Position numbers and translations under genes: made by a program. 64,000 nucleotides of DNA. Origin: Promethearchaeota archaeon. Lineage in GTDB: Archaea > Asgardarchaeota > Lokiarchaeia > Sigyniarchaeales > SOKP01. Positions 53,300 to 62,449 of this stretch are shown here, piece by piece; the stretch's first letter is position 1; each line of letters starts with the position of its first letter. The stretch covers positions 682,001 to 746,000 of the forward strand of contig JAUWGH010000001.1 of the NCBI GenBank assembly GCA_030606485.1, written 5' to 3'. The notes below the pieces were generated by a model. The model was not told the DNA's origin. It saw only the letters and a list, made by a program, of their open reading frames with translations, and made no database searches.

Positions 53300-54064
53300 A
53301 TGGTTGATTTTATTCTATTTTTTTTAGCTATTGGTGGAGGAATAGTTTCTTTTTTAACTCCTTGCAATATTGTAACATTACCATCTTTTATAAGTTTCCT
53401 TGGAAGTCAAGCAACTACAACTAAGAAGAGTACGTTAATGAGTCTAACTTTTTCATTAGGTTTCTGTTTGATGTTTGCAATAATTGCTGTATTATTCATA
53501 ATTATTACGGGATTTATTAGATATACATTATTATTAAAATTGTTTTCAGGCATTGTAATAATATGTTTATCAATATATCTTTTTTTTACAAAACAGATTA
53601 CTCGAAAAACTCCATTTTTTGAATCTTTTAAAAATTCAGAAGGTATAGAAAGCAATTCAAATTCATATATTGATGATGAAAATAATGAACCAATTGATGC
53701 ATCAACATTAGAAAATAAAACGATAAAATATAAAGGATATAGTGGGTCATTTATTCTTGGTTTTTCATTGGGGTCTGCATGGATTGGATGTATTACACCT
53801 ATTTATTTAGTAATTGTCACAATTGCTTCAAATCAAGAAGATTTTATTGGAGGATTAATTCTGTTTTTTCTTTACGCTTTAGGGATTATGATTCCTTATA
53901 TAATTATTGGAGCTACAATTGGGAAATTAAATCAAAGATTTTTCGTAAAATTAATTAAATTTGGCTCAAAACTTCAAAAAATATTTGCAATAATTTTGTT
54001 ATATATCGGAATTGAATTAACTTTATCAGCATTTGGGATTACTGGTTTATTACCGTTTATTTAA
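53300..54064 (+). CDS. ccdA: CcdA-like transmembrane thiol reductant transporter
   Basis: This 254-aa protein has about six membrane helices with the paired transmembrane cysteines in SFLTPCNIV (helix 1) and AWIGCITPIY (helix 4), the signature of CcdA/DsbD beta domains. It carries electrons from cytoplasmic thioredoxin to the exported thioredoxin just upstream. A 50-residue polar loop in the middle is longer than usual. Confidence 0.88.
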   Translation: MVDFILFFLAIGGGIVSFLTPCNIVTLPSFISFLGSQATTTKKSTLMSLTFSLGFCLMFAIIAVLFIIITGFIRYTLLLKLFSGIVIICLSIYLFFTKQITRKTPFFESFKNSEGIESNSNSYIDDENNEPIDASTLENKTIKYKGYSGSFILGFSLGSAWIGCITPIYLVIVTIASNQEDFIGGLILFFLYALGIMIPYIIIGATIGKLNQRFFVKLIKFGSKLQKIFAIILLYIGIELTLSAFGITGLLPFI

Positions 54065-54088
54065 AATGAATAAAATTTTTAAATATTT

Positions 54089-54829
54089 TTATAATTCCAA
54101 AAGGTTTTCTAATTTCAACATAACATCAGATGCTTTTCCTTTTAATAAAATGTCTACAATTGTATATGTATATTTAGATGGTTCAATATTTATTTCGATA
54201 AATTTGGCTCCATTTTCTTTTGCGATATATGGAATGGAGGACGCAGGCATAATTTCTCCAGTAGTGCCTATTAAAATAAATAGATCTGCATTTTTTGCTG
54301 CCATTATTGAATCACTGTGAGTTTTTTGAGGAATTGGTTCTCCAAAAAACACAAAATCTGGCTTTAGTAAACCACCACAATCAGGACAATGTGGAGGTAA
54401 TTTCTTTATAAACTTATGACTTTTAAATGTTTTTTTACATTTAATACAAGTTAAGGTTTGTGCTGTTCCATGAAATTCTAAAACATTTTTACTCCCTGCT
54501 TCTTGATGTAAATTGTCTATATTTTGCGTAATTATCGTTTTGATCAATCCTTTTTTCTCCATTTTTGCAATTATATAATGAGCTTTATTCGGTTTTGCTT
54601 GTCCAAAAAAATCATAAAAGATCTCCTTAATTAAGGACCAAGATTTATACGGGTTTTTCAAAAAATAACTGGTTTCCAAAAAGATAGGATTATATTTACT
54701 CCATAATCCGTTTGCACCTCGAAATGGAGGTATTCCACTTTCAACAGAAATACCTGCTCCAGAAAAGACAACAACATATTTTGATTCTAAAATCCATTTA
54801 GTAGCAAGTTGATAAGTATCTTCTTTCAA
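54089..54829 (-). CDS. Sir2-family NAD-dependent protein deacylase
   Basis: This 246-aa sirtuin has GAGISVESGIPPFRG, the catalytic TQNIDNLHQEAG, and a Cys4 zinc module (CIKCKK and CPDCGG). IIGTTGEIMPASS-type NAD-binding residues follow. The enzyme removes acyl groups from lysines; archaeal substrates include Alba. The length is typical. It converges with ccdA. Confidence 0.93.
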   Translation of the reverse strand: MKEDTYQLATKWILESKYVVVFSGAGISVESGIPPFRGANGLWSKYNPIFLETSYFLKNPYKSWSLIKEIFYDFFGQAKPNKAHYIIAKMEKKGLIKTIITQNIDNLHQEAGSKNVLEFHGTAQTLTCIKCKKTFKSHKFIKKLPPHCPDCGGLLKPDFVFFGEPIPQKTHSDSIMAAKNADLFILIGTTGEIMPASSIPYIAKENGAKFIEINIEPSKYTYTIVDILLKGKASDVMLKLENLLEL

Positions 54830-54940
54830 GTTGAAAAACTTTTTCCAATGGAGTTTATAATTTTTATTGATTAAATAATTGTTATTATTTTAAAAAAGAT
54901 ATAAATTAATTAATATCTTGAAAAAGTATCTAATAGAATT

Positions 54941-55153
54941 ATGAATGTGAAAAAAAATCTATGCCGTTGGTATAATGAGAGTTCCGCAATGAAACGTGCC
55001 TATGATAAAGGGTTAATTGATAAGAAATGGGTTGAAAATTATTGTTTGGTTGGTGGAAAAAATTGTGTTCGAAAAAAAAGATTTGAAGAAGAGGGATATA
55101 TATCACCTGATTATGTTCTTCCAGATGGGAGCGAGGATTCTAAATTAAAATAG
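54941..55153 (+). CDS. Conserved small Cys-containing protein, 70 aa
   Basis: This is a compact protein with three cysteines (LCRWYNES, ENYCLVGG and NCVRKKRF), followed by YISPDYVLPDG. The pattern looks like a conserved archaeal family of unknown function and may bind a metal. I recognise no activity. Confidence 0.65.
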   Translation: MNVKKNLCRWYNESSAMKRAYDKGLIDKKWVENYCLVGGKNCVRKKRFEEEGYISPDYVLPDGSEDSKLK

Positions 55154-55163
55154 TTTTCTAAGA

Positions 55164-55391
55164 TTAATTAATTGTTCCAGAGTATGTAAATGTATGATGG
55201 TTCATTTTAATATAATATCCTCGATCAGTTCCTATTACTTTTCCACAATTAGGGCATTTTATTTCTTTATTATTTAGTAGCACGTAATATTTTTGAATAC
55301 GGCTTTTATAACAACGATGGACATTTCCTTTTCCTAATTTCACGTATTTAATAATTTTCTCTTTACATTTAGCACATTTAATGATAATCAT
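55164..55391 (-). CDS. Small zinc-ribbon protein, 75 aa
   Basis: Two knuckles, CAKC near the start and CPNCG near residue 48, form a likely zinc ribbon, with one extra Cys between them. It is basic at the N-terminus. The function is unknown. It converges with the 70-aa gene. Confidence 0.6.
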   Translation of the reverse strand: MIIIKCAKCKEKIIKYVKLGKGNVHRCYKSRIQKYYVLLNNKEIKCPNCGKVIGTDRGYYIKMNHHTFTYSGTIN

Positions 55392-55552
55392 TCTTCTTCT
55401 ATTCTTTCCCTCATTTATTTTTATGAGTATCCATCAAATTATTTATAGATTCAAAAGTATAAATACTCAATCCACTAATAGAAGGAAAGAGTTTTCTTAA
55501 ATTTGATATTTTCACTATTACTATTGCAATCATTATGATATCAACTAATAAA

Positions 55553-56128
55553 TCATCTCATTTTTCGATTACCTACATAGCTACCAAGAGTAAAATATGA
55601 TTTTCCTTCATAAAATAATGGTTTCATTAATCCTTTTTGTTTACAGAGATTTTTTATAAAGATATCTTCGTCAAGTGATAATGCAACTACTTTTGCAGTT
55701 ATTATAACTCTATTTTCAGCATCATTTGAAACTTCTTTTATCCAAATTGTTTCACATTCCAAATGAGCCTTGCATTCTTCGATTCTTGGAGGTTTAACAA
55801 CTAAAGATTTAATAGGGGTTAAATTAGCGTGTATAAATTCATCTTCTTCAGATGGGATTGGATCAGCTGTTTTATTAACTTTTCTCAAAAGTTCTATACC
55901 TGGAATATTTAGGACAAACTCATTAGTCTCTAAGATATTTCTATATGTATCTCGATTTTTAGCTGACCCAACACTAATAATTAAAGGATTATAAGAAACA
56001 GGTATAACCATTCCATAAGGGGCAATATTATAAGTATCATTATTATCCATTGTTGAAATAAGATAAACAGGCACTGGTATAAGACATAAAGAGTAATGCT
56101 GTAATTCCAGATCTTTTTTATTTTTCAT
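55553..56128 (-). CDS. Flavin reductase-like FMN-binding split-barrel protein
   Basis: This 191-aa protein resembles flavoredoxin/flavin-reductase-like FMN-binding proteins: PVPVYLISTMD, NIAPYGMVIPVSYNPLIISVG, then TNEFVLNIPG. It would bind FMN and pass electrons to a partner; no oxygenase is nearby. It lies downstream of the MttB-like gene on the same strand and might be part of that redox system. Confidence 0.82.
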   Translation of the reverse strand: MKNKKDLELQHYSLCLIPVPVYLISTMDNNDTYNIAPYGMVIPVSYNPLIISVGSAKNRDTYRNILETNEFVLNIPGIELLRKVNKTADPIPSEEDEFIHANLTPIKSLVVKPPRIEECKAHLECETIWIKEVSNDAENRVIITAKVVALSLDEDIFIKNLCKQKGLMKPLFYEGKSYFTLGSYVGNRKMR

Positions 56129-56225
56129 AATTCTAAAATAAGTTAAGAAAAAATAAAAAAGAATTAGAATTATTGAGCTTTAATTATTTTAATTATTGAT
56201 TTCTTAATCCTTTTTTTCTGTAGGT

Positions 56226-57752
56226 TTATTTCTCATCGATTTTAATTTCAGTTCCTGCGATGGAAATGCTGCTAGCTGATATCCCTTCAGCATTTTTATA
56301 ATATTCTAATGAACGTGTTTCCACCTTTTTGATATAATCTTGCAATTGTGTTTCAATTTCAACTGGAATCTCGGGAGGAATGTAATTTTGAAGAATTTGA
56401 TCAACTTTTTCTCTAGCTGTTGTAATGATATCCTTAGACCCTTTCTTACGCCAAGTTGTTCTCCTATTACGGTCGATTAACTTTGGTATATACAATTCAT
56501 TCTTCATATGTTCCCGGGTGTGTTTTTCACCTAAGAAATTTGCGCCCGGTTTCCTTTCGGTGGCAACCTTTTTGATAGTATCTAATCCAATTGTATCCTC
56601 ATTTACGGTAATACCATCAAGTACTCTTTTTACTACTCCTGCTAACTCATCATCAATAATAAGTAGTTCTAATGCCTCTGCTAATGTGGATTCATATGTC
56701 CCCGCGCATGTAATATAATTTATACCTGCTTGAGCTGCTAACATCAATGTTTGTAAACGTTCGAATCCATTCTGGAGATCAAAACATTTAGATTCAGTGA
56801 CCGAACCTGGACCTCTTGATGGTATGTTATAAAATCTTGCTATTTGAGCAACTCCAGTAGTAATTAGCGTGGTTTCAATTGATCCTAACGCAGAATTACC
56901 AGATCGCATATCTGTAATACAAGAAACCGTTCCAAAAAATACTGGAGCTCCTGGATTAAATAATTGGGCAAGAACTATACCTCCAAGTATTTCTGCACTG
57001 GTTTGAGTTAATAATCCAGCTAATGTAACAGGAGCAGAACTCCCAGCAAGTGCTTCAGGAGCAATAATTGTGGGTTGTTTATATTTTGCAAATACGGAAA
57101 GACCATTTGTCATAATCTGCGGAAAGTGAAGCGGACTAGTAGGGTTAAAAAAACCTACAAGACGAGGTTTATTAATTAACTCCTTTTCTCCACCTACGAC
57201 AATTGACGCCATATTAATCATATCTTGGCTTGCTACTTTTCCATAACATCCAAGACCGTAAGGTTTCCGAGTATTTTTCACCCATTGATACATTGCATGG
57301 GCATGAATAGCCGTATACTTAACATCATTCGGCCAGACATCTACATGGGAATTATTAATATGTTCTAAACTATCTACAACACGAATTTGTTGAATCATAT
57401 CTTCAAGTAAGGATTTACGTACATTGTTTTTATTATTAGGATCGTAGATTTTAATAGGCGTTCCTATAGTAGCAAACTGAGTACTTGTTGTATTCACTTC
57501 AAAATTAAACGTGCCATCCGGTCCATGTAATTTAAAGGAATTAGGTACCTTTTTTAATTGTTCTTTAACGAGTGTTTCAGGAAATTTTACAAATGTAGTT
57601 TCTTGGTCGACTTCTGCTCCATGTTTTTCAAGGAGATCTCGAGTGTCTTGAGCATCAATCTTGATTCCCACGGTTGAAAGTAATTCTATTGCTGCTGAAT
57701 GAATAGTTAGAATTTCATCCTTTGAAAGAACATTAATACGGTTTAATTTCAT
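56226..57752 (-). CDS. MttB-family methyltransferase (non-pyrrolysine)
   Basis: This 508-aa protein belongs to the trimethylamine methyltransferase superfamily. It has RDLLEKHGAEVD near the start and GSVTESKCFDLQNGFERL and AAQAGINYITCAG in the second half. No in-frame TAG interrupts it, so it lacks the pyrrolysine of true MttB and belongs with homologues such as glycine-betaine methyltransferases (MtgB). It would move a methyl group from a quaternary amine to the corrinoid protein encoded just upstream. Substrate uncertain. Confidence 0.9.
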   Translation of the reverse strand: MKLNRINVLSKDEILTIHSAAIELLSTVGIKIDAQDTRDLLEKHGAEVDQETTFVKFPETLVKEQLKKVPNSFKLHGPDGTFNFEVNTTSTQFATIGTPIKIYDPNNKNNVRKSLLEDMIQQIRVVDSLEHINNSHVDVWPNDVKYTAIHAHAMYQWVKNTRKPYGLGCYGKVASQDMINMASIVVGGEKELINKPRLVGFFNPTSPLHFPQIMTNGLSVFAKYKQPTIIAPEALAGSSAPVTLAGLLTQTSAEILGGIVLAQLFNPGAPVFFGTVSCITDMRSGNSALGSIETTLITTGVAQIARFYNIPSRGPGSVTESKCFDLQNGFERLQTLMLAAQAGINYITCAGTYESTLAEALELLIIDDELAGVVKRVLDGITVNEDTIGLDTIKKVATERKPGANFLGEKHTREHMKNELYIPKLIDRNRRTTWRKKGSKDIITTAREKVDQILQNYIPPEIPVEIETQLQDYIKKVETRSLEYYKNAEGISASSISIAGTEIKIDEK

Positions 57753-57785
57753 AATATAATTTATCTCTTTTTTTTTTTAATTTAA

Positions 57786-58424
57786 TTAAGTTAATAATTT
57801 CTTCATTAGGGAAACTGCCTCGATTGCATCATCCGCCCAACCATCAGCACCAATTTGTTCCGCCCATTCTTCCGAGGTAGGACTTCCACCTACGATAACT
57901 TTATATTTATTCCTTAACCCCCTATCTTCCAACTCTTGAATTAATTGGCGCTGAAAATCCATTGACATTGTTAGCAGAGATGAAAGTGCTATCACTTGAG
58001 CCCCAACTTCTTCTGCTTTTTCAATAAATTTAACAGCAGGCACTTCTTCTCCCAAATTATAAACTTCAAATCCATTAGAAAAGAGGAAGGAGCCAACAAG
58101 ATCTTTTCCAATACTATGGACGTCAGTTTCCACGGTACCAATCACAATTTTGCCACGAGTTTCTCTCTCTTCCCCTATTGCCTTGATGGCTGGATCAAGT
58201 ACTTCATCAATAACAGCCTTTACAGTGTTAGCTGAGCCTACTAAATCCGGAAGGAAAATTTCTTCTTGTTCAAAACGCTTTCCTACAAATTGCATGATCT
58301 TTCCAATTGATTTTATAATTTCAGCTGGAGTTGCTTCCTTATTTTCAATTGTGGACTGGCATATTTTTTTTAATCCATCTTCATCCCATTCCAAGATGGC
58401 TTTTTTCATGCTTTCTTCAAACAT
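57786..58424 (-). CDS. Methyltransferase corrinoid protein (MtbC/MttC-like)
   Basis: This 212-aa protein has an N-terminal helical cap (about 1-85) and a B12-binding Rossmann domain. The lower-ligand motif DVHSIG (101-106, His103) is present, followed by LSSLLTMSM and VGGSPTSEEWA. It carries the methyl-corrinoid between the MttB-like enzyme and an acceptor. It is 33 bases upstream of the methyltransferase gene. No reductive-activase (RamA-like) or acceptor methyltransferase gene is in this window. Confidence 0.93.
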   Translation of the reverse strand: MFEESMKKAILEWDEDGLKKICQSTIENKEATPAEIIKSIGKIMQFVGKRFEQEEIFLPDLVGSANTVKAVIDEVLDPAIKAIGEERETRGKIVIGTVETDVHSIGKDLVGSFLFSNGFEVYNLGEEVPAVKFIEKAEEVGAQVIALSSLLTMSMDFQRQLIQELEDRGLRNKYKVIVGGSPTSEEWAEQIGADGWADDAIEAVSLMKKLLT

Positions 58425-58601
58425 TACACTGCTTTCCTCTTCTAAAAATACTGGAATATTTTTATTTAATTAATTATCTACTAAGATTTGTAAAAAAGGT
58501 TTTTAAAAAGTTCATAAATTAATTAGTAATGATATTAGTAGATATAATAAGAATTAAATCAATAAAATTCAATAAATAAAATAAAATTACTGCGATTTAA
58601 G

Positions 58602-59876
58602 ATGGCAGAAAAAAAAAAAGACATTAGGCAAATTGATCAAGAAAATCAAGAAAAATGGGAGAAACAGAAATTTGATACACAATTAATTAGGGCTGGCGAG
58701 GATCCATATCCCGAAACGTCACATAGTATACGCACGCCAATTTATGCAACAAAGTCTTATACATACTCATCTCTATCTGAATTGATTAAAAATCGTTATT
58801 TTTATTCCCGAACAGAAAATCCAACCTTATTTGCTCTTGAAAAAAAACTTGCAACACTTCATGGAGGAGAGAAAGCAATTTCACTCGCATCTGGGATGGC
58901 TGCAGTCCACCTTGCCTGCTCAAGCGTATTACAAAAACGTATAGAGCGATTGCGTCCTAATAGAATTAAAAATTTTTTTCCGCAAACCAACCCAGATAAG
59001 ATTCCTAATATTATAATTCACACAAATCAATATATAGGCTCCTATCGACTATTTACGAGAATTTATCCTCAAATGGGTATTGAAACCAAACGTATCAATA
59101 TGTGTGATTTAAGTGAAGTCAAAAAAGCTATTAATAGCCAAACAAAACTCATCTTTCTCGAAACACCAGCCAATCCAACATTAAACATCCTAGATATCCA
59201 AGAATGTGCAAATTTGATACATGAAGTAGGAGGTAAATGTATTGTTGATAACACTTGGGCATCTCCTGCGCTTCAACACCCTCTTGAATTGGGAGCTGAT
59301 CTTGTTGTTGAAAGCCTAACAAAATATATTAATGGCCATGGAGACTGCCTGGGAGGGGCAATTATTGGACCTAAAAATGAAATTTTGAATATTCGTTACT
59401 TTTGGTTAGAAACACAAGGTCCAGTTCTCAGTCCTTTCAATGCTTGGTTAATACTTCGAGGTGTCAGAACACTTGGTATTCGAATGACTCAGCATTCCTC
59501 AATTGCTATGAAAATTGCGCAGTTCTTAGAGAAGCATCCAAAAATTACAAAAGTTACTTATCCTGGATTGGAATCACACCCAAATCACGAACTTGCAAAA
59601 AAACAAATGTCTGATTTTGGAGGTATGATTGGATTTGAATTGAAATCTGAAGAAGCAAGTAAAAAGTTCATAGAAATCTTAAAATTGATAAAGATTGGAG
59701 TATCACTGGGAGATACGACCTCTCTTGTGATAAATTCATCATTCATGATCCTCGATCTTGCTAAATGGGAGCGAGAATCTATGAATATTTCAAATTCATA
59801 TTTTCGATTCTCAGCAGGATTGGAAGACCCAGATGATTTAATTGATGATCTATCTCAAGCATTAGCCCAATTATAA
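58602..59876 (+). CDS. Trans-sulfuration PLP enzyme (cystathionine gamma-synthase/lyase family)
   Basis: This 424-aa PLP enzyme has the Schiff-base lysine in ESLTKYINGHGD and YSRTENPTLFALEKKLA near residue 70, with FLETPANPTLNI and DNTWASP. An insertion around residues 110-135 (KRIERLRPNRIKNFF) is longer than in typical members. Reactions in this family include cystathionine synthesis or cleavage and methionine gamma-lyase, which cannot be told apart here. It is divergent from the corrinoid operon. Confidence 0.87.
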   Translation: MAEKKKDIRQIDQENQEKWEKQKFDTQLIRAGEDPYPETSHSIRTPIYATKSYTYSSLSELIKNRYFYSRTENPTLFALEKKLATLHGGEKAISLASGMAAVHLACSSVLQKRIERLRPNRIKNFFPQTNPDKIPNIIIHTNQYIGSYRLFTRIYPQMGIETKRINMCDLSEVKKAINSQTKLIFLETPANPTLNILDIQECANLIHEVGGKCIVDNTWASPALQHPLELGADLVVESLTKYINGHGDCLGGAIIGPKNEILNIRYFWLETQGPVLSPFNAWLILRGVRTLGIRMTQHSSIAMKIAQFLEKHPKITKVTYPGLESHPNHELAKKQMSDFGGMIGFELKSEEASKKFIEILKLIKIGVSLGDTTSLVINSSFMILDLAKWERESMNISNSYFRFSAGLEDPDDLIDDLSQALAQL

Positions 59877-59968
59877 TCCAAAAACCTTTTCCTTAAATGG
59901 AAAATTTTTTTAAAAAAAAAGAATAAAAAAATTATTTTAAAATAGACATAATTACTTTAATCTCAAGT

Positions 59969-61360
59969 TTATTGAACACGCTCTTTCTTTTTCTGATGTA
60001 GTTCAATCAATTGACTCTTAATTTCTTCAACACGATTTTTAGGAAAAGGATAGAAATAAAGGCATAAAAGTGAGATACCAAGTGCGATACCGGGGAAAAC
60101 AACAACCAATAATCGCAATCCAAATATTACATCCACTCCTGGGTTTTTTACATATTCTTCCCATCCTGTTGTTGAAAACACTATTCCTACTGTTACAATA
60201 GATAGAACCATTGCGAGTCGCATGAAAAAATTTGTAATTCCAAAGAAGGCTCCTTCACGTCGCACACCGGTTTTTAACTCATCTTCATCAATAACATCTG
60301 CAATAATAAGGTATATGAAGTATAACATACCACCAAAACCAAAGCCCATAAAGATCACTGTAATAAGTGCACTAATATAGGTATCTACGAATAATAAAGG
60401 AAGCGTTGCAGCGAAATACAAAATCATTGAAACTGCATATATATTTTTACTCCCATACTTAACATCTAATTTTCTCCAGATCATAACTGTGATGATGCCA
60501 ACGATAAACATTAATCCCAATAAAATTCCCGTTTCGAAAGTGCTTTCCACATGTAAAATATGTTCACCGAACAGGGGGACAACTGTGGCAAGAACTAACA
60601 GAATATATTCATATAAGAAAAACATTATTGTATACAAAACAAATCCTTTGTTTTTTAATGTATATTTCAGACCTTGGAAAAATTTGAACTCATGTTTATA
60701 GTCTAATTTAAACTCTTCCCGTTCTAATACACCCCATTTTATTGAGAATAGTAGGGATAATCCCACAATAATAGACGTGATAATTCCATTAATTAGATAA
60801 CCACTCATCTCAGTAAGTTCACCAATAAAGAATCCGGGTACTAAAAAAGCTAAAATTAACCCAACTGTAGCAAGAATTTGCTTAATTGTATTAACTTCAG
60901 CTCTTTCCTTCACTGAAGTGTAAAGTTCCGGGAAGAGAGAATCGTATGGGAGTGCAATCATAGTATAGAATGTATCATAGCAAAAAAGCATAATAAGTAG
61001 ATAAAAGAACCCTAATACATGATTACCTGTAGGTGGCATCCAAAGGATTATCTCAATGATAAGAACCGGTATGGTCCCCAGCATAATATAAGGTTTTCTG
61101 CGTCCCCACCTGGTCTTTGTCCGATCTGAAATTATACCGATTAAAGGATCGTTAATTGCGTTCCAAATTGTCCATAAAACATAGGCTAGTATGATATAAT
61201 AAACTGGTAAACCTACTGCAGTAAAATAAAATGAAAAAACCCAAGTATTAAACGCGCTATTAATGAAAAATTGCGCAAAACTTCCCATTCCAAAACTCCA
61301 TTTTTGCAATTTCCCAAATCGTTGAATTTCCACTTCTTGCTGATTTTTTAAATCACTCAT
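59969..61360 (-). CDS. GPH-family sugar:cation symporter
   Basis: This 463-aa carrier has twelve helices and the GPH signature DPLIGIISDRTKTRWGRRKPYIMLG near residue 75. The GPH (glycoside-pentoside-hexuronide) family takes up oligosaccharides or related solutes with Na+ or H+. The closest glycosidase, GH31, is 45 kb away, so a direct partnership is not supported. It converges with the PLP enzyme. Confidence 0.88.
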   Translation of the reverse strand: MSDLKNQQEVEIQRFGKLQKWSFGMGSFAQFFINSAFNTWVFSFYFTAVGLPVYYIILAYVLWTIWNAINDPLIGIISDRTKTRWGRRKPYIMLGTIPVLIIEIILWMPPTGNHVLGFFYLLIMLFCYDTFYTMIALPYDSLFPELYTSVKERAEVNTIKQILATVGLILAFLVPGFFIGELTEMSGYLINGIITSIIVGLSLLFSIKWGVLEREEFKLDYKHEFKFFQGLKYTLKNKGFVLYTIMFFLYEYILLVLATVVPLFGEHILHVESTFETGILLGLMFIVGIITVMIWRKLDVKYGSKNIYAVSMILYFAATLPLLFVDTYISALITVIFMGFGFGGMLYFIYLIIADVIDEDELKTGVRREGAFFGITNFFMRLAMVLSIVTVGIVFSTTGWEEYVKNPGVDVIFGLRLLVVVFPGIALGISLLCLYFYPFPKNRVEEIKSQLIELHQKKKERVQ

Positions 61361-61490
61361 AAAAGTATCACTATATTTTATTCTAAATTTATTATTTGAA
61401 GTTTTTTATTACATTAATTTATGAACTTATATATTCTTGACATAAATTAAATATAGAATAAAAAGTAAGAAAAAAAGAAATGCTTTTTTT

Positions 61491-62312
61491 TCAATAGGAA
61501 TAAAAACCTTTTTGAGTTTTTAATCCTAATTCACCCTTTTCAACCTTTTCCTTAAGAAGTTGTGGTGGTTTGTCTCTTGGATCTCCGCTTTCTTTATAGT
61601 ATGACATCTCTATATCATAAACAACATCAAGTCCAATAGCATCCATTAATCTAAAAGGTCCAACTCCCATTTTGGTATATATTTTCCATGCTTTATCTAC
61701 TTCTTCAATATCTGCATAACCACCTGCCCAAATTTCCAAACATTCTTTTTTTACGGCTCTCCATACTCTATTAAATACAAAACCAAAACATTCTCTTTTT
61801 ACAATAAGAGGTGTAATTTCTATACTCTCAAGCCATCTTTTTCCTTTTTCGAAAGTATCATCGCTTGTTTTAGAACCTTTCATTATATCCGCCATTGGGA
61901 TTGAAGTTAAGTTATAAAAGTGAATATTTAACACTTTATCCTTTCTTTCAACAGCATCCTCAATCCTTGAAACTGCAATCGATGAGCTATTAGTAGCAAT
62001 TATTGCATTAGGTGGAGCTGTTTTATCAATTTGTGAAAATATGTCCTTTTTTAATTCTAACTTTTCAGGTACTGCTTCAATGATAAGATCTGCGTCTGCT
62101 ACAGCTTCATTAAGATTTTCGTGAAAAGTAACTTCTCCTTCTATTTGATTACGTTTTTTCTTTCTTGTTAATGAATTTGCTAATTTTTCACATCCTTTAG
62201 GATTCACATCATAGAAACGTACAGTATAATCTTTTAATGCTGTTTTTCGTATAATCTGATCCCCCATAAATCCAGCTCCTATTACCGCAACAACATTTAT
62301 ATTTTTATTCAT
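61491..62312 (-). CDS. 3-hydroxyacyl-CoA dehydrogenase
   Basis: This 273-aa NAD-dependent enzyme has VIGAGFMGDQI (NAD loop), IIEAVPEKLELK, the catalytic HFYN segment and a C-terminal dimerisation domain ending GLKTQKGFYSY. It oxidises 3-hydroxyacyl-CoA, for instance in butyrate/crotonate metabolism, and could complement the AbfD-like enzyme. The length fits stand-alone Hbd-type proteins. Confidence 0.9.
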   Translation of the reverse strand: MNKNINVVAVIGAGFMGDQIIRKTALKDYTVRFYDVNPKGCEKLANSLTRKKKRNQIEGEVTFHENLNEAVADADLIIEAVPEKLELKKDIFSQIDKTAPPNAIIATNSSSIAVSRIEDAVERKDKVLNIHFYNLTSIPMADIMKGSKTSDDTFEKGKRWLESIEITPLIVKRECFGFVFNRVWRAVKKECLEIWAGGYADIEEVDKAWKIYTKMGVGPFRLMDAIGLDVVYDIEMSYYKESGDPRDKPPQLLKEKVEKGELGLKTQKGFYSY

Positions 62313-62449
62313 ATTTTATTTTCACTAAAAATTTATTTGTGTTTTTAATAATTAGTAATTTGATTAGAGTCTTAAAAAATATATTTTAAAAAAATTATGA
62401 TAAAAAAATATTTTAAAATGATTAAGATAAAACTAAATAAACAATTCAA

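Noticed and set aside
56226-57752. Pyrrolysine-encoding MttB
   Set aside because: The frame runs without any in-frame TAG across the whole length, so no pyrrolysine position is present; it is treated as the non-pyrrolysine type.
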